From assembly GCA_015680685.1 (NCBI GenBank), contig MNCI01026223.1, positions 257,500 through 321,499 of the forward strand: 64,000 bases of DNA, written 5' to 3'. Origin of the DNA: Gnetum montanum (Eukaryota; Streptophyta; Gnetopsida; Gnetales; Gnetaceae). This document shows positions 1 through 10,220 of the stretch, piece after piece. The notes beneath the pieces were generated by a model, which was given only the letters and a program-made list of their open reading frames with translations, was not told the DNA's origin and ran no database searches. Numbering within the stretch: the stretch's first letter is position 1; every line of letters begins with the position of its first letter. Both the position numbers and the translations under genes were made by a program.

Positions 1-508
1 TTAAATACAACACTAAAAACCAAAAATATCAAATTTTTCAAAAACTAATCCATTTTTTGATAAAAAATACACAATATAGCTTGCTTTTTGTACCAAAAGG
101 CATCAAAAAACACAAAATTTAACATTATATAGTCATAGGTTATAACCAAAATAGCCAAACCAATATCTACCCATCACAAAACACACTAAAATAAGGTTGT
201 AAAATGTCATTATAATTTAATTTTAATGAGTTATTAGCCCTAGATGTAAGAAAAATGACTTGAACATGAGATTTTTAAAAAAAGCATCTAAAAAAGCAAG
301 CCGACTTTCAAAAATCTTATCTACCAAGGTGGAAACAATAGAATAACCATAGTTGCACATGAAAACAACCAAAAAATGATGTGTGATCTCACTAAAATTT
401 AATTTTACTAACTCCTTTTGACTAGATTTGAGAGAAATGACTTGTTTCTAACTAGAAAAAACACAAAAACGACTTATACACCATGAAAAAAGGTAAAGAA
501 TGTTTTAC

Positions 509-708
509 CTTGGGATTGATGAAGAGGTCCCGTGAATGGAAATGACCTTAGGAAAGGTGGAGATCCTTTTGGTAGCCTCATTTGATGCTTGGATGTTAAT
601 ATTTTTGCTACCTTTCTTCATCATGATGATCAACATTAGAGGAAGGCTTGAAATCTGGAATAGTTTGAGCTTCAATGTTGGCCAAGAGAAGGATGAATAG
701 ATTTAACA
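509..708 (-). pseudogene. Possible exon of an antisense gene inside E1
   Basis: Read on the minus strand, this 200-nt stretch is preceded by an acceptor-like ATTTTAG and followed by a donor-like CCCAAG|GTAAAAC. It has a mostly open frame with a few stops. It lies upstream of the E1 tandem array in antisense orientation, the same relative place where N1 carries its multi-exon antisense gene (15740-19281). The neighbouring minus-strand sequence (1-480) is T-rich with 'ggctat'-containing runs like the N1 introns. I could not align it codon by codon to the N1 gene, so this is a positional and splice-signal call only. Confidence 0.3.
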
Positions 709-1256
709 CTAAAATTTGATAACATCTACTACAATAATGGATTCCAAGGCTCTCCTCCATTGCATTGGTTGATGGAATGGTGGTTTGTAATAAGTTTGTA
801 TAAGTTTTGGCATTTAAAATCCATTAAAGCGTAACATTTTGATTCCAAACCCCTACTTGCTAATTCTGTGTATGGCAACTCCACATACATTAAAGTCCAA
901 TGGGGGGAAAGTATCCTCCATGTTGGAAGTGAGGAGGTGGAAACAACAATTTCCTTTGTTTTTTCCTAATTTTTTAAGTTTATAAAACCATGGGTCCCAC
1001 CTTGCACCCTCACACATACTATTTTTTTTAGGTTAGTAATTATGTCAACGTCGGGGTTTTGATTCCTTCAACACATAGAGCCATACCCAAACCTCAACCC
1101 TCATGCATCCACACAAGCGGTCCTATACTCAATGTGGATGCATGTCTTCCACCCCTCCAAAACCATAAAAAGTAACTTTCTTGCCATTTTTAGTAGTTGC
1201 AACTTGCATCATCCAATCCTAGACTCTAAAAGGGGGTTAAAATTTTCTAAAAATGG
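709..1256. other. Non-coding stretch between antisense-like exon and array
   Basis: No convincing gene. The minus strand has an ATG near 926 with a short open stretch that might be a 5' exon of the antisense gene, but no splice signals tie it in convincingly. Confidence 0.3.
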
Positions 1257-2660
1257 TTATGCTAGGTATCCACACTAGCTTATCTCTCTTGGGGCGGGGG
1301 GGAGGGGGTTGGGGGGCGGCTGTGTGGTGGAGGGGTGGGAGGTGGGCTTAGTAGGGAACGAGGGTAATGCTCATTCATATCCCCCACTTAAAATTACTCA
1401 AATACCTTTAAAATTGATAACTTTTGGTCTTGGGAAATGTCTAGTAGGACCAAAAACCCTCAGAATGCACGTGCATGCCAAAAATTGATCAAAATTTGTC
1501 AAAAATCAATCCCTTGGGATCTTCTAGGTTGGCTTACCTCCCTAGAGGGGGGGGGACAGAGGCAGTTGGACACTGTGCTTAGTGTGGAAACAAGGGGTAA
1601 CCTAAAAAGCTAATTTGAAAGCCTTAAAATTAACAATGTTTAATCTTGGGCAATGTCCAGCAACTCTAGAAACCTTGACAATTGCTGGAATGTACATGCA
1701 TGCCCAAAACTATTTAAAATTTATCAAAAATTAGCCTGTTTGGATCTTCCATGTTGGCTTACCCCTTGGAGGGGAGGCTCAGCATGGAAACAAGAAGATA
1801 ACCCTAAAAATTAATGAAATAACCTTAAAATTAATATATTTTGGTCTTGGGAAATGTCCATCAACATTGACAACCCCAGGAATGCACATGCATGCCCAAA
1901 ACTATTCAAAATTTGTCAAAAATCAACACCTTGGGACCTTCCACACTAGCTTATCCCCTTGGAGAGGGGGGAGGGGGCTCAGCCTGGAAATAAAAGGGTA
2001 ACCTAAAAAATAATTTAAAAGCCTTAAAATTAACAAGTTTTGATCTTAGGCAATGTTCTATAGCTTCGAAAACAAAGGGGTAACTCTAAAAATTAATCAA
2101 ATAACCTTAAAATTAATAACGTTTGATCTTGGGCAATGTCCAGCAACACATGCAACCCTAAGAATGCACATGCCTGCTCCAAACTAATCAAAATTTGTTA
2201 AAAATTAGCCCCTTTGAATCTTCCACATTTGCTTACCTGCTGGAGGGGGGATTAGCATAGAAATAATGGGGTAATCCTAAAAATTAATCAAATAGCCTTA
2301 AAATTGATAACTTTTGATCTTGAGCAATGCCTAGTAGCTTCGACAACCTTGGGAATGCACATGCATGTCCAAAACTAATTAGAATTTGTTAAAAATTAGC
2401 CCCTTGGGATCTTCCATGCTAGCTTACCCCCTTGGAAGGGGGGCTCTACATGGAAATAAGGGGGTAACCCTAAATATTAATCAGATAACCTTAAAATTGA
2501 CAATTTTTGGTTTTGGGCAATGTTCAATAGCACTAGAAACCTCGGGAATGTACATGCATGTCCAAAACTAATCAAAATTCAACAAAACTTAGCCCCTTGG
2601 AATCCTCCATGTTGGCATACCCCCCTAGAGGAGGGGCTCAACGTGTAAACAAGGGGGCCT
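1257..2660 (+). repeat. Array 1: ~192-bp tandem repeats with internal inverted repeat (E1)
   Basis: Diverged tandem units repeat with a period of about 190-213 bp. The anchor 'ccttaaaattRataac' recurs near 1411, 1626, 1827, 2026, 2109 (a shortened unit), 2299 and 2492. Every unit carries a purine/pyrimidine inverted repeat of the type CTTCCATGCTAGCTTACCCC ... GGGGGGCTCAACATGGAA (for example 2411-2464, 2601-2656). Units also contain an alternating 'gcacatgcatgcc' box. The array lies just upstream of pol. It is diverged from, but homologous and co-oriented (relative to its element) with, array 2 in N1. G-rich tracts at about 1291-1350 belong to its left edge. Confidence 0.85.
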
Positions 2661-2739
2661 TAGTGTATAAGCTTCAAAACTCTTATTTTTAATGTTCAAA
2701 CAACCCATAAATAACCTTGATTGATGCCCAAACTAATGT

Positions 2740-3030
2740 ACTAGCCCTACCACCCTAAACCATGGCCCACTAAGGTCTAAAACTGGCAAAACCTAGCCAA
2801 GTTTGATCATATGTAACATGCTTTGCTTGATGTTCAACTTTTTTATGGCGTTATGTTGCATTGTTAACCTTGATAACCTTCTTGTAGCCTTTATATTGTC
2901 TTATACTTCCTTTATTTATTTAGCATTTTATTGGTATCAAATAGTGGGGTTTGACCTTCCTTGACCATTTTTTGGCACCATATCATTATGGCTTGCCAAG
3001 GCTTAAAATTGGCAAAACCATGACCCTTGT
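2740..3030 (+). repeat. Degenerate ~30-bp 'GGCCcactaaGGtctaaaact' motif copies
   Basis: Copies such as 'catggcccactaaggtctaaaactggcaaaa' (read in parts at about 2760-2790 and 2990-3020) match the minisatellite motif at 11587-11705, 19555-19720, 8085-8140 and 25250-25640. They sit between array 1 and the pol acceptor-like site, as in N1. Confidence 0.5.
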
Positions 3031-3252
3031 TGACTAATTGCAGCCTTATTTCTTGTGTTTTCCTTTGTTTGACCTTTACTAGGCCTCTATTACACTTTGT
3101 TTGTTCACTTTACCTTACATATAGAATTGGATCACCTTATTTCCATTGAAATATAATGTATTTACATGATTTTATAGCTTTTTAAGTATTTTTTATTAAT
3201 TTTTATCCATGTGCTACTTAATATGCTTTTAGTTGACATGCAGGCTTAAAGT

Positions 3253-3600
3253 ATGAGTATCTGGGATCTAATTAGTCTAACTTTGAGCCTAAATGGGTCT
3301 CATAGTGATGTAGAATGGTATATTGATCCAAATTACCTAGATCTTGAGCCTAAGAGTCTTGTTGACCACATAGCCTCAATAAAGAAACCTCTAGGGTGGC
3401 TTGGAAACCTAGTCAAAACCCTTGACTTAGAAGGGGGGTGACATAACCAAAGACTCTCTGGTTGAGGTTCCTATCATGACACACAGTGGTGAGGAGAAAG
3501 CCCTTAAACTAAGTACCTCACTAAAACCTCAGCAGGCTCAAGACATCACCAAAGTCCTACAAGGTAACATTCAGGCCTTTTCCTGGTAATACGAAGATAT
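3253..3600 (+). pseudogene. E1 pol, N-terminal linker before reverse transcriptase
   Basis: This is the segment between protease and RT in Tat-type polyproteins. The motif LVDHIASI is shared exactly with the minus-strand N1 copy (10984-11388), and the following 'AFSW' region leads into the RT N-terminus. A frameshift around 3440 ends the open frame after LDLEGG, where the N1 copy continues LEARDITKDPLVDVPI. Just upstream, 'gttgacatgcag' at about 3232-3243 looks like a 3' splice site and is conserved in N1, so this exon may begin near 3244 rather than at the ATG at 3253. Confidence 0.7.
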
Positions 3601-4430
3601 GCTAGGCCTAGACCCATGCTTAGTACAACATAACATCATACTAGACCGTGGCATTAGACCAATTAAGCAAAAAGTATGTAAGATAAGACTTGATTTTGCT
3701 TTGGCAATTTGTGATGAGATCTTGAAGATTTATCAAGCTATTTTTATTAGGGTTGTCAACTATGCAGAATGGGTTTCCAACATAATGGTAGTCCCTAAGA
3801 AAAATAGGAGTATCCAAATTTGTATCAATTCCCAAGACCTAAAGAAAGTAATTATCAAGGATGACTTCCCATTACCTAGTATTGATCAGCTTATTGATAC
3901 CATGGCTGGGCATGCCTTATTGTCCTTTATGAATGGGTTCTCGGGATACAAGCAAATTAGGATCAACCTAGAGAACCAACTTAGCAAAACTTTCATGATC
4001 CCTTGGGGAACCTTTTACTATACTATGATGCCTTTTGACCTCAAGAATGTAAGAGAAACCTATTAATGAGCCATGACTTATACCTTTAGTGATTACATGC
4101 TAGGTTTGCATAATGATTATGTGGATGACATAGCAATTAGTCCAAAGAGGCTAGTGACAATCTTAATGACCTAGATCTTGTGCTTAAATAGTGCCTCAAA
4201 TATGAGCTTAGGCTCAATCCAAAGAAGTGTACCTTCAATGTCAAGACTAGCAAGATGCTTGGTTTCATGATATCTAAGGCAAGGATACATGTTGATCTTA
4301 ATAAGGTTAAGGCCATATCCAAATTAGCTGTGCTTGCCAACCTTAAGGAACTTTGGGGATTGCAAGGTAGATTGCAATTCATTCATAGGTTTATCACTAG
4401 GCTTATGGATATATTACAATCCATGTAACA
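3599..4430 (+). pseudogene. E1 reverse transcriptase (degenerate)
   Basis: RNA/DNA-dependent DNA polymerase domain of a Ty3/gypsy pol. Recognisable blocks are the N-terminal IRPIKQKVCKIRLDFA, then NIMVVPKKN, then DDFPLPSIDQLID, LLSFMNGFSGYKQIRI, MMPFDLKN, and after a stop at 4063-4066 the DYVDDIAIS box (YVDD codons 4118-4129). The first catalytic aspartate position reads FMNGF instead of the usual FMDGF, while the YVDD pair is kept. The thumb region (LGFMISK-like) continues to about 4430 through further stops and shifts. It would copy element RNA in cytoplasmic particles in an active relative; this copy cannot. Confidence 0.9.
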
Positions 4431-4870
4431 GTTGCTTAAGAAAGGGATTCACTATGAGTGGATAGCTCAATGCCAAGAGGCCTTTGAAAACCTTAAGCAA
4501 GGGTTGACAAAACTACCAATAGTCTATCCTCTACAAGAGGGTAGACCATTTTACATTTACTTGGTCATCTGTGACATATCCATTTCCTCTCTACTTTGTT
4601 AGAAACATGATGATGGAGTGGAAATGCCAATATACGATCTTAGCCATGCATTAGTTGCCCATGAAACTCAATACACTATAGGGAAGAAGTATTACCTAGC
4701 ATTGGTCTTCTCATTGAAGATGTGGAGACACTACCTCTTCAAAAGCCAAGTTAATATCATTTGCAAAGATAACATTCTCAAAGCCATAACAACCAATATT
4801 TATGAGAGTAGTCGCATAGCCTTAATGAGCACATTAGTACTATTAGAGAAGTGCCTTAGGATTATGAGGC
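4431..4870 (+). pseudogene. E1 RNase H (first, gypsy-type)
   Basis: The sequence WIAQCQEAFENLKQGLTKLP followed by ALVAHETQYTIGKKYYLALV is the tether and RNase H region normally following gypsy RT. An in-frame stop is present near 4600. It runs directly into the second RNase H. The homologous minus-strand N1 copy is cut off by an inserted LTR at 9882. Confidence 0.8.
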
Positions 4871-4874
4871 AATC

Positions 4875-5250
4875 ATGCACTTTGATGGAGCTTTAACTTC
4901 CCACGGGACTAGTGCTATTGCCATCATAACATTCACATCTAGTCAATTACAACCTTTCACCTACCATTTTGAGTTCCCTTGTACTAATAACATAGTGGAG
5001 TACGAGGGTTTGATAAGGGGAATGATGGTAGCTTATGACCTAGGAATTAGATGCTTAGCAATTAAAGGTGATTCCTAACTTGTGGTTAACTAAGTAACGA
5101 GAGTTTATGTGTGTAAAGCTAAACATTTACAACCATACTATGAACTAGGAAAATAGTTATTACAATATTTTGTGGATGTTGATATCCAACATGTACCTTG
5201 GAATGAGAATGCCATAGCCAACAAAATTGCAACATTACCTTTCAATGTGA
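4875..5250 (+). pseudogene. E1 second RNase H (aRH), Tat-lineage hallmark
   Basis: An additional RNase H-like domain with the catalytic pattern FDGA ... VEYEGL ... IKGDS, distinct from the gypsy RNase H upstream. This duplication is known from the Tat lineage (Tat, Ogre, Retand groups) and gives the lineage assignment of E1 and N1. The frame is open to 5078, then a stop interrupts 'GDS*LVVN'. The reading continues as a recognisable but stop-ridden tail (DVDIQHVPW, then ANKIATLP) to about 5250. Confidence 0.8.
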
Positions 5251-5399
5251 TGCCATATGTGTTTAATAAGTTGTCTAACTTAACCATGGATTATACTATT
5301 CCCATCATGTAGAACACTAAAGATACCTTTGTAGCCGTTGTCCATATTACTCTTGCCAAGGAGTGGTATGATGATATCAAATTTTACCTTATTCATAGT

Positions 5400-6437
5400 G
5401 AGTCTTCATAAGGCTTAATTGTTGTCCAAAAGGACACCATACAAAAAAGATCAAAGTAGTATGTCATTATAGGCAATAACACATTATGTTGACAATCCTA
5501 TGATGGTATATTACTAAAGTGCTTAGGTAAAATTGAAGTGAGAATAGTTCTAGAGGAGGTTCATGAGGGTGTTTGTGGGGGACATATAGGACCAAGAGCT
5601 AATGCCACTAAGATTAGGCAGTTAGGTTACTATTGGTTCCATATGGAAGGTGACTACTCGCAAAAGGTTAAGCATTGTGATACTTGCCAATGACATAGTA
5701 ACCTTATACACATATCACCAATGGAGTTACATACCACTCAGATCACCTAGCCATTTCAACGATGGGGGTTGGATATCATTGGACCTATAACACCCAAGTC
5801 TTCCATAGGTCATAGCTTCATCATCACTACAACAATAAACTTTATGAAGTGGGTTGAGGCTATTTCCTTAAGGAAGACTACATTTGAACAAGTTTGCAAA
5901 TTTATCTTAGATAATATTGTAGCCCATTTTGACATGCCCATGAACGTAGTTACAAATAATGGACCACAATTTAGTAGCCACAAAATGAAATATTTCTATC
6001 ACAACATGGGCATTAAGAATTTTTTCTCATCACCTTATTATCCTCAGGTCAACGGACAAGCAAAGGGAAGCAACAAGGCCATTATTAACTTACTAAAGAC
6101 GATTCTCAATAATAGCAAGCATAAATGGAATGAATGGGTTGTCCATGTGCTATGGGCCTGCAGAAAGACTTATCACATGGCAACTAGAGCAACCCCTTAT
6201 AGCCTACTTTATGGTTTTGAAGCTATTTTACTTGTTGAATTGTAGGTGCCATCACTTTGAGTGGCCTTGAATAACTTCATCAATGATGAGTAGAACAAGG
6301 AGTTGTGGACAATGTCCCTAAACTTGGTGGAGGAGCAATGTATGTAGGCACTTGCTCACATTGAATGCTATCAAGAGAGGCAAAAACAACAACACCACCA
6401 TAACTTGACCAAGTGTAAGATTAATGAATGTGATCTA
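5400..6437 (+). pseudogene. E1 integrase, 5' part, interrupted by N1
   Basis: A zinc-binding module is seen as EVHEGVCGGHIGPRA then HCDTCQ (about 5555-5695). The catalytic core opens at 5769 with MDIIGPI (first Asp kept). The second Asp is replaced (VTNNGPQF), and the Glu position reads GQAKGSNKA, Lys instead of Glu. Two of three catalytic residues are therefore lost. The core continues through LLYGFEAILL to 6245, then after a stop the C-terminal domain runs to 'KINECDL', where N1 begins at 6438. The missing end of the domain is at 25063-25231. Confidence 0.9.
6433..6437 (+). repeat. Target-site duplication, left copy (N1)
   Basis: ATCTA immediately before the LTR terminus TGTTGTGA. It pairs with ACCTA at 25058-25062. 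The difference is one C/T transition, expected from deamination. Confidence 0.75.
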
Positions 6438-7950
6438 TGTTGTGAATGAAAACCTTGATTGCTAGAACGGAAACCAAGGATCCTTGGTGTAAGCAATTCC
6501 TCAACCTTGAATCTCTAGGGCATTCATGATAAAAAATGGAATTCAAGGCACCTTGGCTGATTTGGCAGATCAACCAGGGACTTGAGAGATGCAAAACATG
6601 AAAATATAAATAAATTTTAATAATGTAAAAATAAGAAATTTATCTTTGAACACAAAACTCAAAATTTAAAAATTTATTAAGAAAAGAATAAAGAATAAGT
6701 TAGAGAAATGTGTACAAATGATGCTTGGATGAGCAAAAAAGAGGTCCACTTTTACAAGAGTTTAAAGCTTATTGAAGCTAAGAAGATTTGCTCCATGATC
6801 CTAGTGCCAAGCTACTCTTGATGCTATAGAAACTTCCTTTGTTGCTACAACCTTGGATTTGTTAATTTGGTTGTTACTGGGGGGTGTGAGAAAAGGGGAA
6901 TATCTAGATGCTAAGTTGCTTCATGCTGGGTTTGGAGTCCTAGAAGTGCAGTGTTAACACAAAAATCCACCCAAATCTCAAGGCCTCAATACTTCCACAC
7001 CGGAGTTCAAGAGATTGCAAGTATGGGAACTTGCAAGAGCTCTTGAGTGCCTAAAAATGCCCCAAGTGCGAAGTTGTGTGTAATGTTTTTGCTTAAAATT
7101 GTTGAATTACCAAAGTGCTTAGGTGCTAAAATTTTTCAGCCTTGTTCAAAAATCTAGAACAAAAAATGCTTAACTTGTTCAAAATTTTTAAACCCTTCAA
7201 TTGTGTTTAAGGTTGTCTTTTATAGGGTATTTGGGCCATGAATGGGGTTGCAAATTGGCTATGATTGGACTGAAAGTTGGCTACAAAATGGCTGTAAATT
7301 TGATATAATTTCGCTACAAATTGGTTACCAAATTTAGGTGAAATGGGCATCCAAATTTGGGACGTTACTAAACATAGTAATTTCTTCCTCCCATGGCCAT
7401 TCTGTTTACTAAAAATAGTGATTGGGGATGATGAGCTCTCCGCCATGCTTGTTGAAGTGGATAACTTGATGAATTTTGCTTCTTATGGCTTCTTCACTTG
7501 GTGGGGGGGGGGGGGTGGGGGAGGAACATTCCAATAGTAGTAGAAAGTTTCCAAAATGTGCCTTTGGTCTCCACATTGAAGGGGGAAAATTTTTCAAACC
7601 CCCCACCCTTCCATGCTAGGGGTAGGTGAGATCTATCCTGCTACATGTGTTTTCAGCATAGAAAAATGTCTAACCCCCATAAAACCCATTAAATTGCCTT
7701 TTTGGCATTTTGAAAGGCATTTTTGACCTTTCCAAGCCAAAATATAGATACTAGGTGACTTTCTTCACTTGGGGAATGAGGATTTGACCACTTATAAAGC
7801 ATTTTTCAGCCTCAAAAGTATAAAGTATGTGAAATTTCCCATTGTGGGTTACAATTTTCACATTTACAATGAAATTTTGCCTTAGGTTTCATGGGGTGAA
7901 AGCTACATGATAAAGACTAGTTATGATATGAAAAATTTTGTGGTGTTTCA
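6438..7950 (-). repeat. N1 3' LTR (LTR A)
   Basis: 1513 bp, beginning (minus strand) TGAAACACCAC and ending TCACAACA, so TG...CA ends. The same sequence occurs as LTR B (23774-25057, minus) and LTR C (26567-28009, plus). The inner edge abuts a purine-rich tract. It includes a TATA box, subrepeats based on 'aatttgtagc' upstream of it, and a long G run at about 7502-7522 on the plus strand. Confidence 0.9.
7218..7224 (-). promoter_or_regulatory. TATA box in LTR A
   Basis: Minus strand reads CCCTATAAAAGAC. LTR C has the same CCCTATAAAA at 27281-27290. The site is missing from LTR B because of an internal deletion. Confidence 0.65.
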
Positions 7951-7966
7951 ATGGTCCCTCTTTACT
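7951..7966 (-). promoter_or_regulatory. N1 polypurine tract
   Basis: Minus strand reads AGTAAAGAGGGACCAT immediately before the 3' LTR start TGAAAC. E1 has the matching AAAGAGGGGCCAA before its 3' LTR. It would prime plus-strand synthesis. Confidence 0.7.
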
Positions 7967-8195
7967 GGTGTTTGGAGGATCGACTTGAGAGGCATTGACA
8001 AAGAATATAAAACACCACTGCATATTATAACATTACAATGCATAGAGGCCACATGAGAATTAGGCTATTGAGATTACCAATGTTGCTAGTTTAAGGCTAG
8101 GTCTTAGCTGGTTGTGTCACCAGTTTAAGGTCGTAGTAAAGCATTGAAAGTAGGCTCGCTTATTGATGATCTATTGGCTACATGTAGTATGGATT
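7967..8195 (-). repeat. N1 3' UTR with minisatellite motif
   Basis: Short region between the integrase stop and the PPT. It holds two or three 'ccttaaactRgYaaca'-type copies (about 8085-8140) and the block 'gcattgtaatgttataa', shared with the E1 3' UTR near 25675-25690. It is much shorter than the roughly 1.3-kb E1 3' UTR. Confidence 0.6.
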
Positions 8196-9400
8196 TAGAT
8201 AGGAACGATTGATGGGATTGGTTAGCTCATTCTCATCCATGTTGGCTATTCTAAATGATCCATTTCCATAGGTTCTAGTAACAAGGAAGGGCCCTTCCTA
8301 GTTGGCTGAGAATTTTTTTGCATACTCATAGATGGCCTTGAGGATGAGGTCTCTCTCCTTGATCTTATGCATGATCAGGTTATGGTGATGTTGTTGCTTC
8401 TAACTCTCTTGATAGTTCTTGATGTGAGAAAGTGCATGCATACATTGCTCTTCCACTAAATCTAGCATTGTTGTCTGCAACTCCTTGCTCTACTCATCAT
8501 TGAAGAAGTCATTTAAGGCTACTCGAACTGATGGTACTTGTAATTCAAGAGGTAAAATAGCTTCAAAATCATAAACATGGCTATAAGGGGTCATGTTGGT
8601 TGCCATGTGATAGGTTGTTCTATATGTCCATAGTGCATGGATAAGCCATTCATGCCACTTCCACTTATTGTTGAGCATCTTCTTGAGTAAGTTGATGATG
8701 GCCTTGTTGCTCTCTTCTGCTTGTCCATTAGCTTGGGGGTAGTAAGGTGACGAGAAACAATGCTTAATGCCTAGGTTGTGACAAAAATCCTTGGTTTCTT
8801 GGCTGTTGAATTAAGGTCCATTGTCTATAACTATGGTCATGGGTATTCCAAAACAAGCTACAATGTTGTCTAGGATAAACTTGAAAACTTGTTCAGATGT
8901 GGTCTTCCTTAGGGGAATAGCTTCAACCCACTTGGTAAAGTATTTAGTTGCAATGATGATGAAGCTATGCCCTATGGGAGATTTAAGCATCATGGGTCCA
9001 ATGATATCTAACCCCTATCATTAAAATGAACATGTTATCTAGGTCGTATGCAACTTAGTTGGTGATACATGTATTAAGTTGCTATATCATTGGCATGTGT
9101 CACATTACTTAACCTTTTGCAGGCAGTCATTTTTCATATGGGGCTAATAATAGCCTACCCATTTAATCTTAGCAACCATGGCTCTAGGTCCTATATGTCC
9201 ACCAAAAACTCCCTTATGAACCTCCTTTACGATTATTCTAGCTTCAATTTTGCCTAAGTACTTTAGAAGTATGTTATCATAAAACCATTGACATAATGTG
9301 TTATCACCTACAATGACATATTGTTTCAATTGCTTGCATATGACTTCTTTCTAAGAAGTAGTCAGGAATTATGAAGATTCACCATGCATAAGGTAAAACT
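8196..9400 (-). pseudogene. N1 integrase (degenerate)
   Basis: Read 9400 to 8196. The N-terminal zinc module is EVHKGVFGGHIGPRA with CDTCQ. The catalytic core has GLDIIGPM, VIDNGP and GQAEESNKA, so all three catalytic acidic residues of the DDE triad are still present, unlike in E1. LPLELQVPSVRVALNDFFND follows. The C-terminal end is GPFLVTRTYGNGSFRIANMD and then NPYYM and a stop at about 8196. Stops and shifts at several positions (for example at about 8815 and 9015) make it non-functional. In an active relative it would insert the cDNA into chromosomal DNA. Confidence 0.9.
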
Positions 9401-9698
9401 TGATATCATCATACCACTGCTTGGAAGGAGTAGTATGAATGATGGCCATAGAGGTATTCTCAATGTTTTGTGTAATGTGAGTAACACAATCCATAGTTAA
9501 GGTGGACAACTTTCTAAACACATTTGGTGTCACATGAAGGGCTAAAGTTGCAATTGCATCAGCTATGGCGTTTTCATTTTGAGGTATGTGTTGGATATTG
9601 ATGTCTATGAATTGTTGTAGTAATTACTTTCCTAGGTTATAGTAAGGTTGTAAGCACTTAGCTTTGCATGCATAGACTTTGGTTACTTGGTTAACCAT
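9401..9698 (-). pseudogene. N1 second RNase H (aRH), truncated
   Basis: Only the C-terminal part remains on the minus strand (VNQVTKVYACKAKCLQPYY, then a tail ending IADAIATLA). It corresponds to E1 5085-5300. The catalytic FDGA and VEYE parts present in E1 are absent because the sequence breaks at the single N at 9699, next to an inserted D-family LTR. About 370 bp relative to E1 is not represented. Confidence 0.7.
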
Positions 9699-9699
9699 N
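9699..9699. other. Single N, probable assembly join
   Basis: One ambiguous base separates N1 aRH sequence from a truncated D-family LTR. Both the rest of the inserted element and about 370 bp of N1 are missing here, so the true gap is probably not 1 base. Confidence 0.7.
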
Positions 9700-9882
9700 A
9701 GGACTCCTACTGCGGGCACATGGGGAAAAATTCTAACTCTGGAGTGATCAATCTGCCAGAGCTTCGCTACACTAGCCAGGATTGGGAAATGAAGGGAGTG
9801 CCGCCTCTTATTTATAGAAATGGCAGCGTGACGCGATATCGCGTACGCGATATCGCGGCCTAGTGTAAACCGCGTCTCATCA
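9700..9882 (-). repeat. D-family LTR, first ~183 bp (inserted in N1 RNase H)
   Basis: Reverse complement of the start of the solo LTR at 43391-44217. It ends at 9882 with CTCATCA (LTR start TGATGAG on the minus strand). It keeps a TATA box (minus TATAAATA, 9809-9816) and a perfect 26-bp palindrome at 9832-9857 made of two CGCGATATCGCG blocks around TA. The other end is lost at the N at 9699. Confidence 0.85.
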
Positions 9883-10220
9883 GCTTCTAAAGAGGTAGTG
9901 TCTCAATTTCTTCAAAGATAAGACTAGTGCTAGACAATGCTTCTCCATGTTAGTGTATTGAGTCTCGTGGGCTACTAACACATGGCCAAGGTAGCATACA
10001 GGAATTTCTGCTCCATCAACATGTTTTTGACAAAGTAAAGAGGAAATGGATGTATTAGAAATGATGAGATAAATGTAAAATGTTTTACCCTCTTATGGAG
10101 AATAGACTATAGGTAGTTGTGTTAATTCTTACTTCAGGTTTTCAAAGGCTTCCTGGCATTGAGGAGTTCACTCATAGTGAACTCTTTTCTTAAGCAAGTG
10201 GTGCATGGGTTGTAACTTAT
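9883..10220 (-). pseudogene. N1 RNase H (first), truncated
   Basis: Minus-strand reading gives HVLVAHETQYTNMEKHCLA and LVLSLKKLRH, the RNase H core matching E1 4640-4730. It is cut at the D-family LTR junction (9882/9883). The upstream tether is also recognisable with stops. Confidence 0.75.

Noticed and set aside
2386-2571. Open frame in array 1
   Set aside because: Falls in tandem repeat units and is not repeated as an open frame in neighbouring units.
7343-7606. Glycine/proline-rich open frames in LTR A
   Set aside because: Produced by the G run and present only because of low complexity; LTR sequence is non-coding.
6438-8022. LTR A as a plus-strand 5' LTR ending CACCACTGCA
   Set aside because: The last 70 bases lie outside LTR B. 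The pol direction, PPT and TATA orientation all show A is a minus-strand 3' LTR ending at 7950.
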